Positions 27,390 to 35,783 of a stretch of DNA of 36,454 nucleotides are shown here, in pieces. Below the pieces are notes generated by a model. That model ran no database searches and was not told the DNA's origin. It worked only from the letters and a program-made list of their open reading frames with translations. This DNA is from Candidatus Phytoplasma sacchari (GTDB lineage Bacteria > Bacillota_I > Bacilli_A > Acholeplasmatales > Acholeplasmataceae). Made by a program: the position numbers and the translations under genes. Position 1 is the first letter of the stretch, and each line of letters opens with the position of its first letter. The stretch is from positions 1-36,454 of the forward strand of contig NZ_VWXM01000005.1 in NCBI RefSeq assembly GCF_009268105.1, read 5' to 3'.

Positions 27390-28118
27390 TTAAATTTCCA
27401 AAAGAATAGGAAAATAATTACTAAATTCTCTTAAAAAAAAGATAGCATTAGTTTTTTTAAAAGAAAATAAAACTTTTTCTATATATTTTTGATCAAAAAT
27501 TTTTTTTAATTCTTGAATTATTCTTTCTTTTTTAATTTTTTTTAATAAAAAAATATTTTCTATTAAAGCATTTTGTGTATTCAAATCTATTTCAAAATTT
27601 AATCTAGCTTGTAGATAAAAAATTCTAAACATTCTGACAACATCTTCAGTTAATTTGTGAAAAGGATCACCAATAGTTTTGATTTTTCTTTGAAGTAAAT
27701 CTTTATAGCCATAAAAATAATCAATTAAGTTGTATTTATCATCAATTAAAAGGCAGTTAATGGTAAAATCACGTCTTTTAATATCTTCTTTTATATCATA
27801 AACAAAATCAATATAAGAAGGATTTCTATAATTTAAGTATATACCTTCTTTTCTATAAGAAGTGATGTCAAAATAATTTTCATCAAAATAAATTTTTATT
27901 GAACCATATTTTTCACTAATACTTAATTCTAAATGTTTAAAAATTTTTTTTATATCTTTAACTTGAGCATTAGTAGTAATATCTATATCATAAAAAGGAA
28001 TATTTAAAAAAAAATCCCTAATAGCTCCTCCAACTATAAAAGCTTCAAAACCATTTTTTTTTAATATTTTCAATACTTTTTGGCCTTTTATTAGTTTTTC
28101 GTTGAATTTAAATATAAT
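27390..28118 (-). CDS. cca: CCA-adding/poly(A) polymerase family, short form
   Basis: Nucleotidyltransferase of the class II tRNA CCA-adding family. The motifs of the head and neck domains are present: IVGGAIRDFFL and DIDIT (metal-binding Asp residues), RRDFTINCL, HKLTEDVVRMFRIFYLQARL (the nucleotide-selecting motif), and KERIIQELKKIF. Full-length enzymes have about 380-450 residues. This one ends soon after the neck (242 residues), so the body and tail domains that grip the tRNA are missing. A TTG at 28073 would cut off the first helix. The frame runs further upstream and holds no ATG, so I favour ATT 28116-28118, twelve bases after GGGG at 28131-28134. That site overlaps the end of degV. 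Both tRNA genes in the window encode CCA, so repair or A-addition may be all that is needed; a decaying gene is the alternative. Confidence 0.8.
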   Translation of the reverse strand: MIFKFNEKLIKGQKVLKILKKNGFEAFIVGGAIRDFFLNIPFYDIDITTNAQVKDIKKIFKHLELSISEKYGSIKIYFDENYFDITSYRKEGIYLNYRNPSYIDFVYDIKEDIKRRDFTINCLLIDDKYNLIDYFYGYKDLLQRKIKTIGDPFHKLTEDVVRMFRIFYLQARLNFEIDLNTQNALIENIFLLKKIKKERIIQELKKIFDQKYIEKVLFSFKKTNAIFFLREFSNYFPILLEI

Positions 28119-28134
28119 ACAATCACTTTTCCCC

Positions 28135-29040
28135 TCATTTAATAATTAAAAAATTGTTAATTTTTCTTATTATTCCTACACCAATTACATCTTCTCCTAC
28201 ATGGGCTCCTATAGATGGTGAAACAGGAATTTCTAAAATATTTTTAATTTTAAACTCGTTTATAATCATAAATTTGAACTTTGATTTCAGTTTATTTTCA
28301 TATCTAGTAAATAATAAATAAATTAAAAAATTATCATCTTCCAAATCTTCAATATAATTTTTAATTTTATCAATAATAAAGCAAAAAGCACTATCTAGCT
28401 TCATCTTCTTTTCTATAATATTGATACAACCTTTATCATTTATTTGAAGAATAGGTTTAATCCTGAATAAACGTCCTAAAAAACCTTTAGTGGAAGTTAA
28501 ACGTCCACTTTTAACTAATTGATTTAAAGAATTAACAACAAAAAAAATAGTATTATTTTTTTTTAAAAAATCTAAATTTTGAATAACTTGTTCAACTGAA
28601 TAACCTTGTGAAAAAAGATTTTGAGCTATAATAGAAAAATAACCTTCTGAAAAAGAGATAGTATTAGTATCATAAGGAATAACTTCAATGACTTTGTTAA
28701 TCATTTTTTTAGCTTGGACAATAGCATTATAAGTGCCGCTAAATGTTTTAGAAACAGTAGGTATAAAAACTTTTTTATATCCTTTTTCATATAAATTTTT
28801 AAAATAATTAATTAATTCTCCTAAAGAAGGTTGAGAAGTTCTAACTGATAGTTTTGAATTTTTTTTTAATAATTGGTAAAAATCAAATGATGATATATTT
28901 TCACCATCAACATACTCTTTATTATCCATAAAAACTTTAACTCTTATTAAATCAATGTCTTTATTTTTTTGATTATAATAATCAAGACAACTTGTTGATA
29001 TAGCACAAACTTTTATATTTTTTTCGAAAGATAATGTCAT
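28135..29040 (-). CDS. degV: DegV family fatty-acid-binding protein
   Basis: A cytosolic lipid-binding protein; the related FakB proteins present fatty acids to the kinase FakA. The 301 residues show the typical order: an N-terminal CAISTSCLDYY region, VRTSQPSLGELINYF, FIPTVSKTFSGTYNAI (the binding-site Ser/Thr), VIPYDTNTISFSEGYF, LVKSGRL, FRIKPILQINDKG and the C-terminal SPSIGAHVGEDVIGVG, all family hallmarks. It probably helps use host fatty acids for membrane lipids. The ATG at 29038-29040 has an AAAGGAAAA site. Its stop TGA is followed directly by the GGGG that appears to start translation of cca, so the two are likely coupled. No fakA is visible in the window. Confidence 0.92.
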   Translation of the reverse strand: MTLSFEKNIKVCAISTSCLDYYNQKNKDIDLIRVKVFMDNKEYVDGENISSFDFYQLLKKNSKLSVRTSQPSLGELINYFKNLYEKGYKKVFIPTVSKTFSGTYNAIVQAKKMINKVIEVIPYDTNTISFSEGYFSIIAQNLFSQGYSVEQVIQNLDFLKKNNTIFFVVNSLNQLVKSGRLTSTKGFLGRLFRIKPILQINDKGCINIIEKKMKLDSAFCFIIDKIKNYIEDLEDDNFLIYLLFTRYENKLKSKFKFMIINEFKIKNILEIPVSPSIGAHVGEDVIGVGIIRKINNFLIIK

Positions 29041-29176
29041 ATTATGTATTTTCCTTTTTTTGAAATTAATAAATAAAATTGATTATAAGTTAAATATAAA
29101 TATTTTTTTATTATTTTAAATTTTAAAAATTAATATAACTTAAAAATTTTTTTTAATAAATTTTTTATATTAAAAA

Positions 29177-29785
29177 TTATAAAAATTTTACAAATTCTTT
29201 TGGTTCAAATTTAAAAGATTTTTTCTGTTCTTGTTCTATTTGGTCTTGAGTTTTTTTACCTATAGCTATTAAAATTGCAGGTAAATATTGAGAAGGAATT
29301 TTTAAAATATAATTTAACTTATCAAAATGACAACCTCCCATATAACAACAGTTATAACCAAATTTTTGCGACACTAAAATAAAATGAAGAGAAATAATAC
29401 CTAATTCTAAAAATATTTCATTTTTTATTCTATTAGAATCTAAAGAACTATAATATTTTTTAATTTGTTCTAAAATAATTTTTTTTTGTTCAATTGTAAT
29501 TTCTTTTCTTATTAATTTTTGATCATAAATTTTTTTACTTAATTCTATTTTTTCAAAATTACCACATAATAAAACAATAGCAGAACTAGTTTCTAGTTGT
29601 TTTATATTACCTATTAAGCATTCTTTCAATTTATTTTTATAAAATTCACTTTCAATAACAAAAAAAAACCAAGGTTGTAAATTAAAAGACGAAGGTGTAA
29701 AACTTACTTCTTTAAAAATTTTTTCCCAAATTTCTTTAGGTATTTGATGATTTCTTTGAAAGTTTCTGATTGTTTCAATTTTCAT
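29177..29785 (-). CDS. Nitroreductase family FMN oxidoreductase
   Basis: An FMN-dependent NAD(P)H oxidoreductase of the nitroreductase superfamily, normally a cytosolic homodimer; the natural substrate is rarely known. The 202 residues are standard. FMN contacts are visible at RNFQRNHQIPKEIW (the usual RRSxR-type phosphate-binding start, here RNFQRN), SFTPSSFNLQPWFFFVI (the SPSxxNxQPW signature) and the GYNCCYMGGCHFDKL turn, with KKTQDQIEQEQKK towards the end. The ATG has an AAAGGAAA site about 13 bases upstream. It is the first gene of the minus-strand group leading into degV, with 136 bases between. No close metabolic link to its neighbours is evident. Confidence 0.9.
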   Translation of the reverse strand: MKIETIRNFQRNHQIPKEIWEKIFKEVSFTPSSFNLQPWFFFVIESEFYKNKLKECLIGNIKQLETSSAIVLLCGNFEKIELSKKIYDQKLIRKEITIEQKKIILEQIKKYYSSLDSNRIKNEIFLELGIISLHFILVSQKFGYNCCYMGGCHFDKLNYILKIPSQYLPAILIAIGKKTQDQIEQEQKKSFKFEPKEFVKFL

Positions 29786-30116
29786 AATTTTTAATTATTT
29801 CCTTTATAATTTGTTTTTAATTTTAATTTTTTTTGTTATTAGACATTTCTAAAAATAATAATTTTTTTAATATAAGAAACTTATTTATATTTTTACAAAA
29901 TAGAAATAATAAAAAATATTAAAAAAATGATAAAAAACAAAAATAATTACAAATCAATCTAAAAAAGAACGTAATTTACTTTATTCCATTACAAATTAAA
30001 TTATACTTTACAAAAAAAGTATATAATTACTAATTTCTATTATTTGTTTTTAAAATTATTTTTATTTTATACTATAATAATTAGACAGTAAAAATGAAAA
30101 TAGTATGAAATTATAA

Positions 30117-30350
30117 TATTATAATTATAAATTATATGAATATTATAAAAAAGTATATTTTAATATATACACAGAAATTTTAATCCTAAATTCAAATAAA
30201 AGTTTAAATAATAAATCAAAAAATCTAATTATTTTTAATAAACAAAAAATTATTATAATTTCATTAACACAAAAAATTTCATATATCAAAAAAAATTATT
30301 CTTTTTATTTAACAAAATTAAAAAAACAAATTAAAAAATTAGAAAAGTAA
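30117..30350 (+). other. Open frame without a start codon, before jetA
   Basis: A 77-codon open frame ends with TAA eight bases before the jetA ATG. It has no ATG, GTG or TTG start. In the same frame upstream are ATG 30105, two codons, then TAA 30114-30116, so a single CAA-to-TAA change would explain it. The end reads like protein (SLTQKISYIKKNYSFYLTKL, then a lysine-rich helix to the stop). The close spacing to jetA suggests a former operon partner. Frames of this length can also arise by chance in such AT-rich DNA. Confidence 0.25.
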
Positions 30351-30358
30351 AACAAATT

Positions 30359-31744
30359 ATGAATTCATCAAAACTATTTAAAATTATACCAAATAATTTT
30401 TTTCATTTTCTATCTTCAGCTAATAAAGATATTTATATTGATTGTTTATTTATTTTAGAAAAACTATTAAATGATGAAAATAACTCAAATATAGATAAAA
30501 ATATAGCTGTAAATGCTTTAGAAAATTATTTTAATAATAAATCTAGCATTATTTTTGAAGACGATAATTACAACAAAGAAATAATCAGTAATAATAGACA
30601 AAAAGCTTTTAAAATTATTTACATATTTAAAAAAAGTGGATGGTTAGGAGAAGAAAGAGTTAATCATAATATTATAATTTTAAACTTCTTTGATTATAGT
30701 TTAGAAATGATTAATTTTTTTAAAAAAACACTAAATAAAGTCAAAAAAGAATCTGTAGGTAATATATATAGTATTTATTCACTTTTAAGATTTTTTTTAA
30801 TTGAGAAAAATTATGCAACCTTTCATGAAGCTATCATGAAAACTCAAAATTTAATTTTTAAATTACAAATTTTAAAGGCTAATATTTATCGTTTTTATCA
30901 TCAATTACTAAATATAAATTTTGAAAATAACATAAAAAATGTTTTAGAACAACTTTTATTAGATTATAAAAAAAATTTTTTTGATTATTCTTATTATTTA
31001 TTAAAAACAAATGATAATTTTTTTAAATATAAACGTAAAATAAATTTATTTATAGAAAAAATACAAAATAATCAAGAATACATAGAGTTTTTATCTAAAG
31101 AACTCATCAAAATTGATAATAGTTTTTCTTTTGAAAAATCATTAAAATTTATTAAAAATGAAATAATAAACATGAAGAAAAATTTCATTCAAATAGACGA
31201 ATTAATAGAAATTATAGACCAAAAAAATGAACAATATTTGCAAAAAGCTTGTGAAAGAATATTATTTTTTAATAATTTAAAAAACAATTCAAAAAATATT
31301 TTAAATTTAATTATTAAAATGATCTTGAAAAATAAAAAAGAATATCAAAATTTTTTTAATATTAATTTTATTAAAAATTTAGATGAATTATCTTTATACA
31401 AACCAAGATTTTACAAAAAAGAAATAATTATACAACCTTTACAAAAAATAAATTCCAAAATAGAAGAAAACATTATGAAAAAGAAAAAAACTTTTTTAGA
31501 TAAAGATTATTTTTATAATAAAAAAAATATTAACAATTTTGTTGAAAAAATTTTAAAACAAAAAAATCCTTTTAAAGCATCTGATATTAAATTAGAAAAT
31601 AATACAAATATAACAAGACTTATCCTAATTTTTCTTTATTCTTATTCAAACAAAGAAAAAAGCAAATATAAAATTAAACAACTAAATAAAAGAATATCTA
31701 GTTACAATATGAATTTCTCTGATTTTTTAATATATAAAAAATAG
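30359..31744 (+). CDS. jetA: JetA-family (DUF5716) Wadjet kleisin-like protein, solitary
   Basis: A 461-residue protein resembling JetA, the kleisin/MukF-like subunit of the Wadjet SMC complex that recognises and cuts plasmids. Matching places, from memory of the family, are the N-terminus LFKIIPNNFFHFLSSANKDIY with IDCLFILEKLL; AFKIIYIFKKSGWLGEE followed by LNFFDYSLEMINFF; IYSIYSLLRFF; IYRFYHQLLN; the helical IIDQKNEQYLQKACERILFF; NLDELSLYKPRF; and the C-terminal ASDIKLENNTNITRLILIFL region. The order and spacing agree with the whole length of JetA. In Wadjet, jetB (MukE-like), jetC (SMC-like) and jetD (TOPRIM nuclease) follow at once; here a DJ-1 gene and citS follow instead. The ATG has no strong ribosome site. 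The gene is long and intact in a genome that erodes unused genes, so it is probably maintained. Confidence 0.75.
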   Translation: MNSSKLFKIIPNNFFHFLSSANKDIYIDCLFILEKLLNDENNSNIDKNIAVNALENYFNNKSSIIFEDDNYNKEIISNNRQKAFKIIYIFKKSGWLGEERVNHNIIILNFFDYSLEMINFFKKTLNKVKKESVGNIYSIYSLLRFFLIEKNYATFHEAIMKTQNLIFKLQILKANIYRFYHQLLNINFENNIKNVLEQLLLDYKKNFFDYSYYLLKTNDNFFKYKRKINLFIEKIQNNQEYIEFLSKELIKIDNSFSFEKSLKFIKNEIINMKKNFIQIDELIEIIDQKNEQYLQKACERILFFNNLKNNSKNILNLIIKMILKNKKEYQNFFNINFIKNLDELSLYKPRFYKKEIIIQPLQKINSKIEENIMKKKKTFLDKDYFYNKKNINNFVEKILKQKNPFKASDIKLENNTNITRLILIFLYSYSNKEKSKYKIKQLNKRISSYNMNFSDFLIYKK

Positions 31745-32077
31745 AACATAAAAGTTTAAAAAATAATATTTTCTGAAAAATAAAACTTAATAAATGATAA
31801 AATTATAATATAAAATCTGTTTATTATTGAATAATAATTAAACTATTTTATAATTATTAAAATTAATTATTATTAATATTTCATTTGAAAGAAAGATTAT
31901 TATAAATATGATAAGATTATTATAAATATTTAATTCAAAAGAAAGGATATGTAAAAATAATTATTTGAATAAATTTTCTATGAACAAATCTAAACAAAAA
32001 TTAAATAAATATATTTATTTAATTTTTAAAAAAATTTATCAAAAAATTATGATAAAAACTAATAAAAAAATGGACCT
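31745..32077. other. Intergenic region before the citrate block
   Basis: This region holds a 17-bp direct repeat (31893-31909 and 31913-31929, AAGATTATTATAAATAT), an AAAGGA site at 31942-31947 with a short open frame after it (listed separately), and A/T runs. It is a candidate place for the promoter of the DJ-1 and citrate genes, but no clear -35/-10 pair can be named. Confidence 0.4.
31893..31929 (+). repeat. 17-bp direct repeat
   Basis: AAGATTATTATAAATAT occurs at 31893-31909 and 31913-31929, with the four bases GATA-like spacer between copies. It is about 150 bases upstream of the DJ-1 gene, within the likely control region of the citrate block. Confidence 0.6.
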
Positions 32078-32081
32078 ATGA
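31980..32081 (+). CDS. Small ORF overlapping the DJ-1 start
   Basis: A 33-codon frame (MNKSKQKLNKYIYLIF and on to KKMDL) ends in TGA that overlaps the DJ-1 ATG in the form ATGA. Such an overlap often means translational coupling, which would make up for the weak ribosome site of the DJ-1 gene. Upstream there is AAAGGA at 31942-31947; a TTG at 31965 in the same frame would be closer to it than ATG 31980. The product is basic and partly hydrophobic. It may be a leader peptide rather than a functional protein, or chance. Confidence 0.3.
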   Translation: MNKSKQKLNKYIYLIFKKIYQKIMIKTNKKMDL

Positions 32082-32611
32082 AAGGATTAATTATTTTATA
32101 TAACAATTTTGAAGATTGTGAAGCTTTAGTTACAAGAGCTGTTTTAATGAAATCAGGAATAAATATGATAACTGCAACAAATAATTCAAATCTAGAAGTT
32201 ATTTCTTCTCAAAAACTTAAAATAAAAACAGATATTAATTTACTAAATTTAAATTTGAAAAAAGATCAATATGATTTTTTAATTCTGCCAGGCGGACCTT
32301 ATGTACAAGAACTTTTTTTAAATGAAAAAAATAGTAATAATAATTTGAAAATTTTACTAGAAATAATAGAATACTTTTATAATCAAAATAAAGTTATAGG
32401 AGCCATATGCGCTGCACCAGCTCTATTAGGAAAAATTGGTTTATTAAAAACAAAAAAATTTACTTGTTATCCAGGATACGAAAAATATATAAAAGAAGGT
32501 ATATATTGTCCTTCAGAAAAAGCAATTACAGATGAAAATTTTGTCACTTCAAGATCACCAGATACAGTTTTTGAATTTTCTAAACATTTATTAAAAAAGC
32601 TACTATTTTAA
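32078..32611 (+). CDS. DJ-1/PfpI family protein
   Basis: A 177-residue protein of the DJ-1/ThiJ/PfpI family, which includes protein and nucleotide deglycases, glyoxalases and stress proteins of unsettled activity. The nucleophilic elbow IGAICAAPALLG carries Cys 111. Other family marks are the N-terminal GLIILYNNFEDCEALV, with Glu 15 in the place of the DJ-1 helper Glu, and DFLILPGGP. The length suits the YajL/DJ-1 branch. It lies on the same strand as the citrate genes, 75 bases before citS, and probably shares their transcript. Whether it protects against reactive carbonyls formed during metabolism is speculation. The start ATG overlaps the stop of a short upstream frame. Confidence 0.88.
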   Translation: MKGLIILYNNFEDCEALVTRAVLMKSGINMITATNNSNLEVISSQKLKIKTDINLLNLNLKKDQYDFLILPGGPYVQELFLNEKNSNNNLKILLEIIEYFYNQNKVIGAICAAPALLGKIGLLKTKKFTCYPGYEKYIKEGIYCPSEKAITDENFVTSRSPDTVFEFSKHLLKKLLF

Positions 32612-32686
32612 ATCAGTTTATTTTAAAAATTAAAAAAAATTAATAAAAAAATATTAGAAAAGGAAAATATTAAAAAATAAAAATTA

Positions 32687-34141
32687 ATGAAAACAACAAA
32701 AAAAAATAAAATTTTTGGGTTACCAATAGTTATTATATTTATATTTTTATTCATAAATATATTACATATTGCAACATCTTTTAATTATGAAAATTCATCT
32801 TTTGATTATTCATTTCATAGCATAATATCTATGTTATCTTTTACTATGTGTCTTGCGGCATTATTCAAAATAATAGGCGAAAAAACTCCTATTTTAAAAG
32901 ATATCGGAGGAGGATCAATCTTATGTATATTGGTGCCTGCTTTTATTTTTAATTATAAATTTAAATATTTAAATGATGGTTTTGCAATTTTTCAATCTGA
33001 ATTTAAAGAAAAAGCTAAATTCCTGAACTCTAATTATACAACTAATGGAGTTGGTATAGGATTTTCAGACTTATTTGTATCTTTTTTAGTAGCAGGTAGT
33101 CTTTTGAGTATACCTAAAGATATAATAAAATCAACTTTAAAAAAATTTTTACCATTAGTTTTAATATCACTAACTATTTCAGCAACTATAGTGGGTTTAT
33201 TAGGTGTTTTACTTAATCCTATAAAAGGTATTGATGCTATTCAAGGATGCGATGCAGGTAAATTTGCTAATGCTATATTCTTCATTTTTGTACCTATATC
33301 ATCAGGAGGAATTACATGCGGAATAGTGCCTTTAACACAAATTTTTTCACAAGGTAATGTAGGTCATATTGATCTATATAGATCCCATATTTTATCTTCT
33401 CTATTAATAGGTGGTATTTCTAGCGTAATATTCGGAGGATTGATTAAAAAATTTTTTGGTAATTCTAAATATAATAATCCCAAAGGTCTATTAGAAAAAA
33501 ATCATCATGCAAATAAAGAAATAAAGAAAGAAAAAACAATAAAAAAAGATAAAACAGAAAATCTTAATATTTCAGATATAACAAATGGTTTATTTTTAGT
33601 TTTTTGTTTTTATATTATAAGTAATATAATTAAAAAATTTATCGTTATAATTATACCTTCTATAAAAAATTATATGCCTCCAACAATTGTTTTTTTAGTA
33701 GTTATAATTATGTTTATAAAAATACTTAATTTAATTCCTGAATATTTTACAAACTGTATAAATAAATCTTCTGAATTGATTACAAAAACATTTTCCTACT
33801 CTATTTTAGTTATAGTCGGGATTGGAACTGATATCAACAAGATAATATCAAGCGTAAATAATATCTCTTTCTTAATAACTTGTTTATTATGTGTTATTGC
33901 AACAGCATTATCAGCTGCTATTATCGGAAACAAAATAGGATATTATCCAGTTCAATCATCCATATCAGCAGGTTTATGTGCTAATAGTATTGGAGGAGCA
34001 GGTAATTTAGCTATTTTAGAAGCAGCTTCAGAACAAAAATTATTACCTTATGCACAAATATCTACTCGAATAGGAGGAGATATTGTAGTTATCATAGCTA
34101 GTATTCTATTTCCTATAGTTTTTAAAAATTTACCAAAATAA
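32687..34141 (+). CDS. citS: Citrate carrier, 2HCT family (CitS)
   Basis: A membrane carrier of the 2-hydroxycarboxylate family with 484 residues and about 11 hydrophobic segments. Both re-entrant loops are clear: VPISSGGITCGIVPL in the first half and ANSIGGAGNLAILEA in the second, followed by STRIGGDIVVI, which holds the substrate-binding arginine of the family (STRIGG). A lysine-rich cytoplasmic loop (about 265-295) joins the halves. The position next to citG, citD and citE makes citrate the likely substrate. A site AAAGGAAAA lies about 20 bases before the ATG. It is clearly divergent from the carrier at 20478 (for example GGITCG against GGTNLG), so the two are not a recent duplication. Confidence 0.93.
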   Translation: MKTTKKNKIFGLPIVIIFIFLFINILHIATSFNYENSSFDYSFHSIISMLSFTMCLAALFKIIGEKTPILKDIGGGSILCILVPAFIFNYKFKYLNDGFAIFQSEFKEKAKFLNSNYTTNGVGIGFSDLFVSFLVAGSLLSIPKDIIKSTLKKFLPLVLISLTISATIVGLLGVLLNPIKGIDAIQGCDAGKFANAIFFIFVPISSGGITCGIVPLTQIFSQGNVGHIDLYRSHILSSLLIGGISSVIFGGLIKKFFGNSKYNNPKGLLEKNHHANKEIKKEKTIKKDKTENLNISDITNGLFLVFCFYIISNIIKKFIVIIIPSIKNYMPPTIVFLVVIIMFIKILNLIPEYFTNCINKSSELITKTFSYSILVIVGIGTDINKIISSVNNISFLITCLLCVIATALSAAIIGNKIGYYPVQSSISAGLCANSIGGAGNLAILEAASEQKLLPYAQISTRIGGDIVVIIASILFPIVFKNLPK

Positions 34142-34150
34142 TAATTAAAA

Positions 34151-35035
34151 ATGAAATTATTTCCAATAAAAAACAAATACTTATTCAATTTTTGGCAAAA
34201 TCATAATAAAAAAGAACTAATAAATATTGCAGTTAAAATGATAGATATAGAATTATATTCTTATCCATCCTTAGGTTTGGTTTCATTTAAAGACTCAGGT
34301 TGTCATACTGATATGAACATCGAAACTTTTTTAGATTCTAAAAATACTTTTTATATTTATTTTTCAGAAATTTTTATTTTAGCTAAAAAAGATAAAAAAC
34401 TTAATTTTGAAAAATTAAGAAATATAGGAATTAAACAAGAAAAAAGAATGTTTCAAATAACTAAAAATATTAATACACATAAAGGTTTAGTTTTTTCTTT
34501 TGGTATTATTTTTTATATTGCTACATATAGTTTAATACATAAAATTTCATTTTATTGCTGGAAAAATATAATAAAAAACTTCGTACAACCTCTAAATAAT
34601 GATTTTTTGTTATTGAATAAAAAAACAAACGGAGAAAAAATATTTCATAAATATCAAATCAAAGGAGCTAGGGGAGAAGCATTAAAAGGTTATGAAATTG
34701 TATTTGATAAAGGTATTTTATTTATACAAAAATGTTTGAAAAAATATCCTCATTTAAAAGAAAAAGACATCTATTTATGTTTATTAATATTTTATCTAAA
34801 AGAAATAGATGATACTACTTTAATATCTAAAATAGGATATGAAAAAACAAAAAAAGTAAAAATAAAAGCTCACATTTTGATTAATGATTTAATAAACAAA
34901 AATTTTGAATTTTTTAAAAAAAAAATCATTAAAGAAAACGAATATTTTCAACAACAAAAGATATCACCTGGAGGATGTGCAGATCTTTGTGTTATAACTC
35001 TTTTTCTTTTTTTTCTTTACTCTTTTGATTGCTAA
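34151..35035 (+). CDS. citG: Triphosphoribosyl-dephospho-CoA synthase
   Basis: Makes 2'-(5''-triphosphoribosyl)-3'-dephospho-CoA, the precursor of the prosthetic group of citrate lyase, from dephospho-CoA and ATP. The 294 residues match CitG. Its motifs are YPSLGLVSFKDSGCHTDM (usual form P-GLV...GAH-DM), ITKNINTHKGLVFSFGII (T-GVNTHKGAIFSLG), GARGEALKGYEIVF, EIDDTTLISKIGYE and the C-terminal ISPGGCADLCVITLFLFFL (SPGGSADLLA). The gene begins 9 bases after citS, so they are co-transcribed. No Shine-Dalgarno is obvious. The holo-citrate-lyase transferase CitX is not in the window; it may be beyond the right end. Confidence 0.93.
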   Translation: MKLFPIKNKYLFNFWQNHNKKELINIAVKMIDIELYSYPSLGLVSFKDSGCHTDMNIETFLDSKNTFYIYFSEIFILAKKDKKLNFEKLRNIGIKQEKRMFQITKNINTHKGLVFSFGIIFYIATYSLIHKISFYCWKNIIKNFVQPLNNDFLLLNKKTNGEKIFHKYQIKGARGEALKGYEIVFDKGILFIQKCLKKYPHLKEKDIYLCLLIFYLKEIDDTTLISKIGYEKTKKVKIKAHILINDLINKNFEFFKKKIIKENEYFQQQKISPGGCADLCVITLFLFFLYSFDC

Positions 35036-35129
35036 TAAAATAAAAATATTATTTAAAATAAATTAAAAAAAATTTTTGTTAAATTTAAAATATTTTAAAC
35101 ATTAAAAATAGAAAGAAATTATTTAAATA

Positions 35130-35783
35130 ATGACAAATAAAATTGATAAACACATAGAAAAATTAAAAAAAAACCCTATAAGTGTAATTGTAAGAACAAA
35201 AAAATTTGAAGATGCAAAAAAAATATTAAAAAATACGATTGAAAATGGGTTTTTTTTTGCAGAAATAACCTTAACTATACCTAATTCTTTTCAGTTAATT
35301 TATGAAACTAAAAAAAAATATAATGAAATTATTATAGGAGCAGGTACTGTTCTTAAACTTGAAGAAGCAAAAAAAGCTGTAGAAATGGGGGCTGAATATT
35401 TAGTATCTCCTATTTATAATGAAAAAATTCTAAAATGGTCATTAGAAAACAATATTTTATATATTCCTGGAGTTATGACTGTAAATGAAATGTATAAAGT
35501 TACTAAACAAGGAGCTAAAATTTTCAAATTATATCCTGCAACTTTTTTATCTAGCGAAACATTAAAATTAATAAAACAACCATTTCCTAACTTTAATATA
35601 TTAGCTACAGGTGGTATAAATTTAAATAACATAAAATCTTATTTTGACGCAGGTGTTTTAGCTGTAGGTATTACAGGGATTTTAGGAGGAATATCTGAAA
35701 AAATAAATGAAGAAGAAATAGCGAATTTAGCAAAAAAATATATAAATATCTCGAAACAAATTATAAGAGAAAGATGTGATTAA
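35130..35783 (+). CDS. eda: KDPG/KHG aldolase family (Eda-like), putative oxaloacetate decarboxylase
   Basis: A (beta/alpha)8-barrel aldolase of the Eda family, 217 residues, cytosolic, normally a trimer. The catalytic Glu 45 (FFFAEITLT) and Schiff-base Lys 133 (KIFKLYPAT) fall at the same residue numbers as in E. coli Eda, from memory of that protein. Further marks are IIIGAGTVL, YLVSPIYNE, IPGVMTVNEM and ILATGGINLNNI. E. coli Eda also decarboxylates oxaloacetate. Here the gene sits between citG and citD, overlapping citD by 8 bases, and nothing of the Entner-Doudoroff or sugar-acid pathways is nearby. The job I infer is to turn oxaloacetate from citrate lyase into pyruvate and CO2. This is inference from context; sugar-acid cleavage is the alternative. 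Confidence 0.9.
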   Translation: MTNKIDKHIEKLKKNPISVIVRTKKFEDAKKILKNTIENGFFFAEITLTIPNSFQLIYETKKKYNEIIIGAGTVLKLEEAKKAVEMGAEYLVSPIYNEKILKWSLENNILYIPGVMTVNEMYKVTKQGAKIFKLYPATFLSSETLKLIKQPFPNFNILATGGINLNNIKSYFDAGVLAVGITGILGGISEKINEEEIANLAKKYINISKQIIRERCD

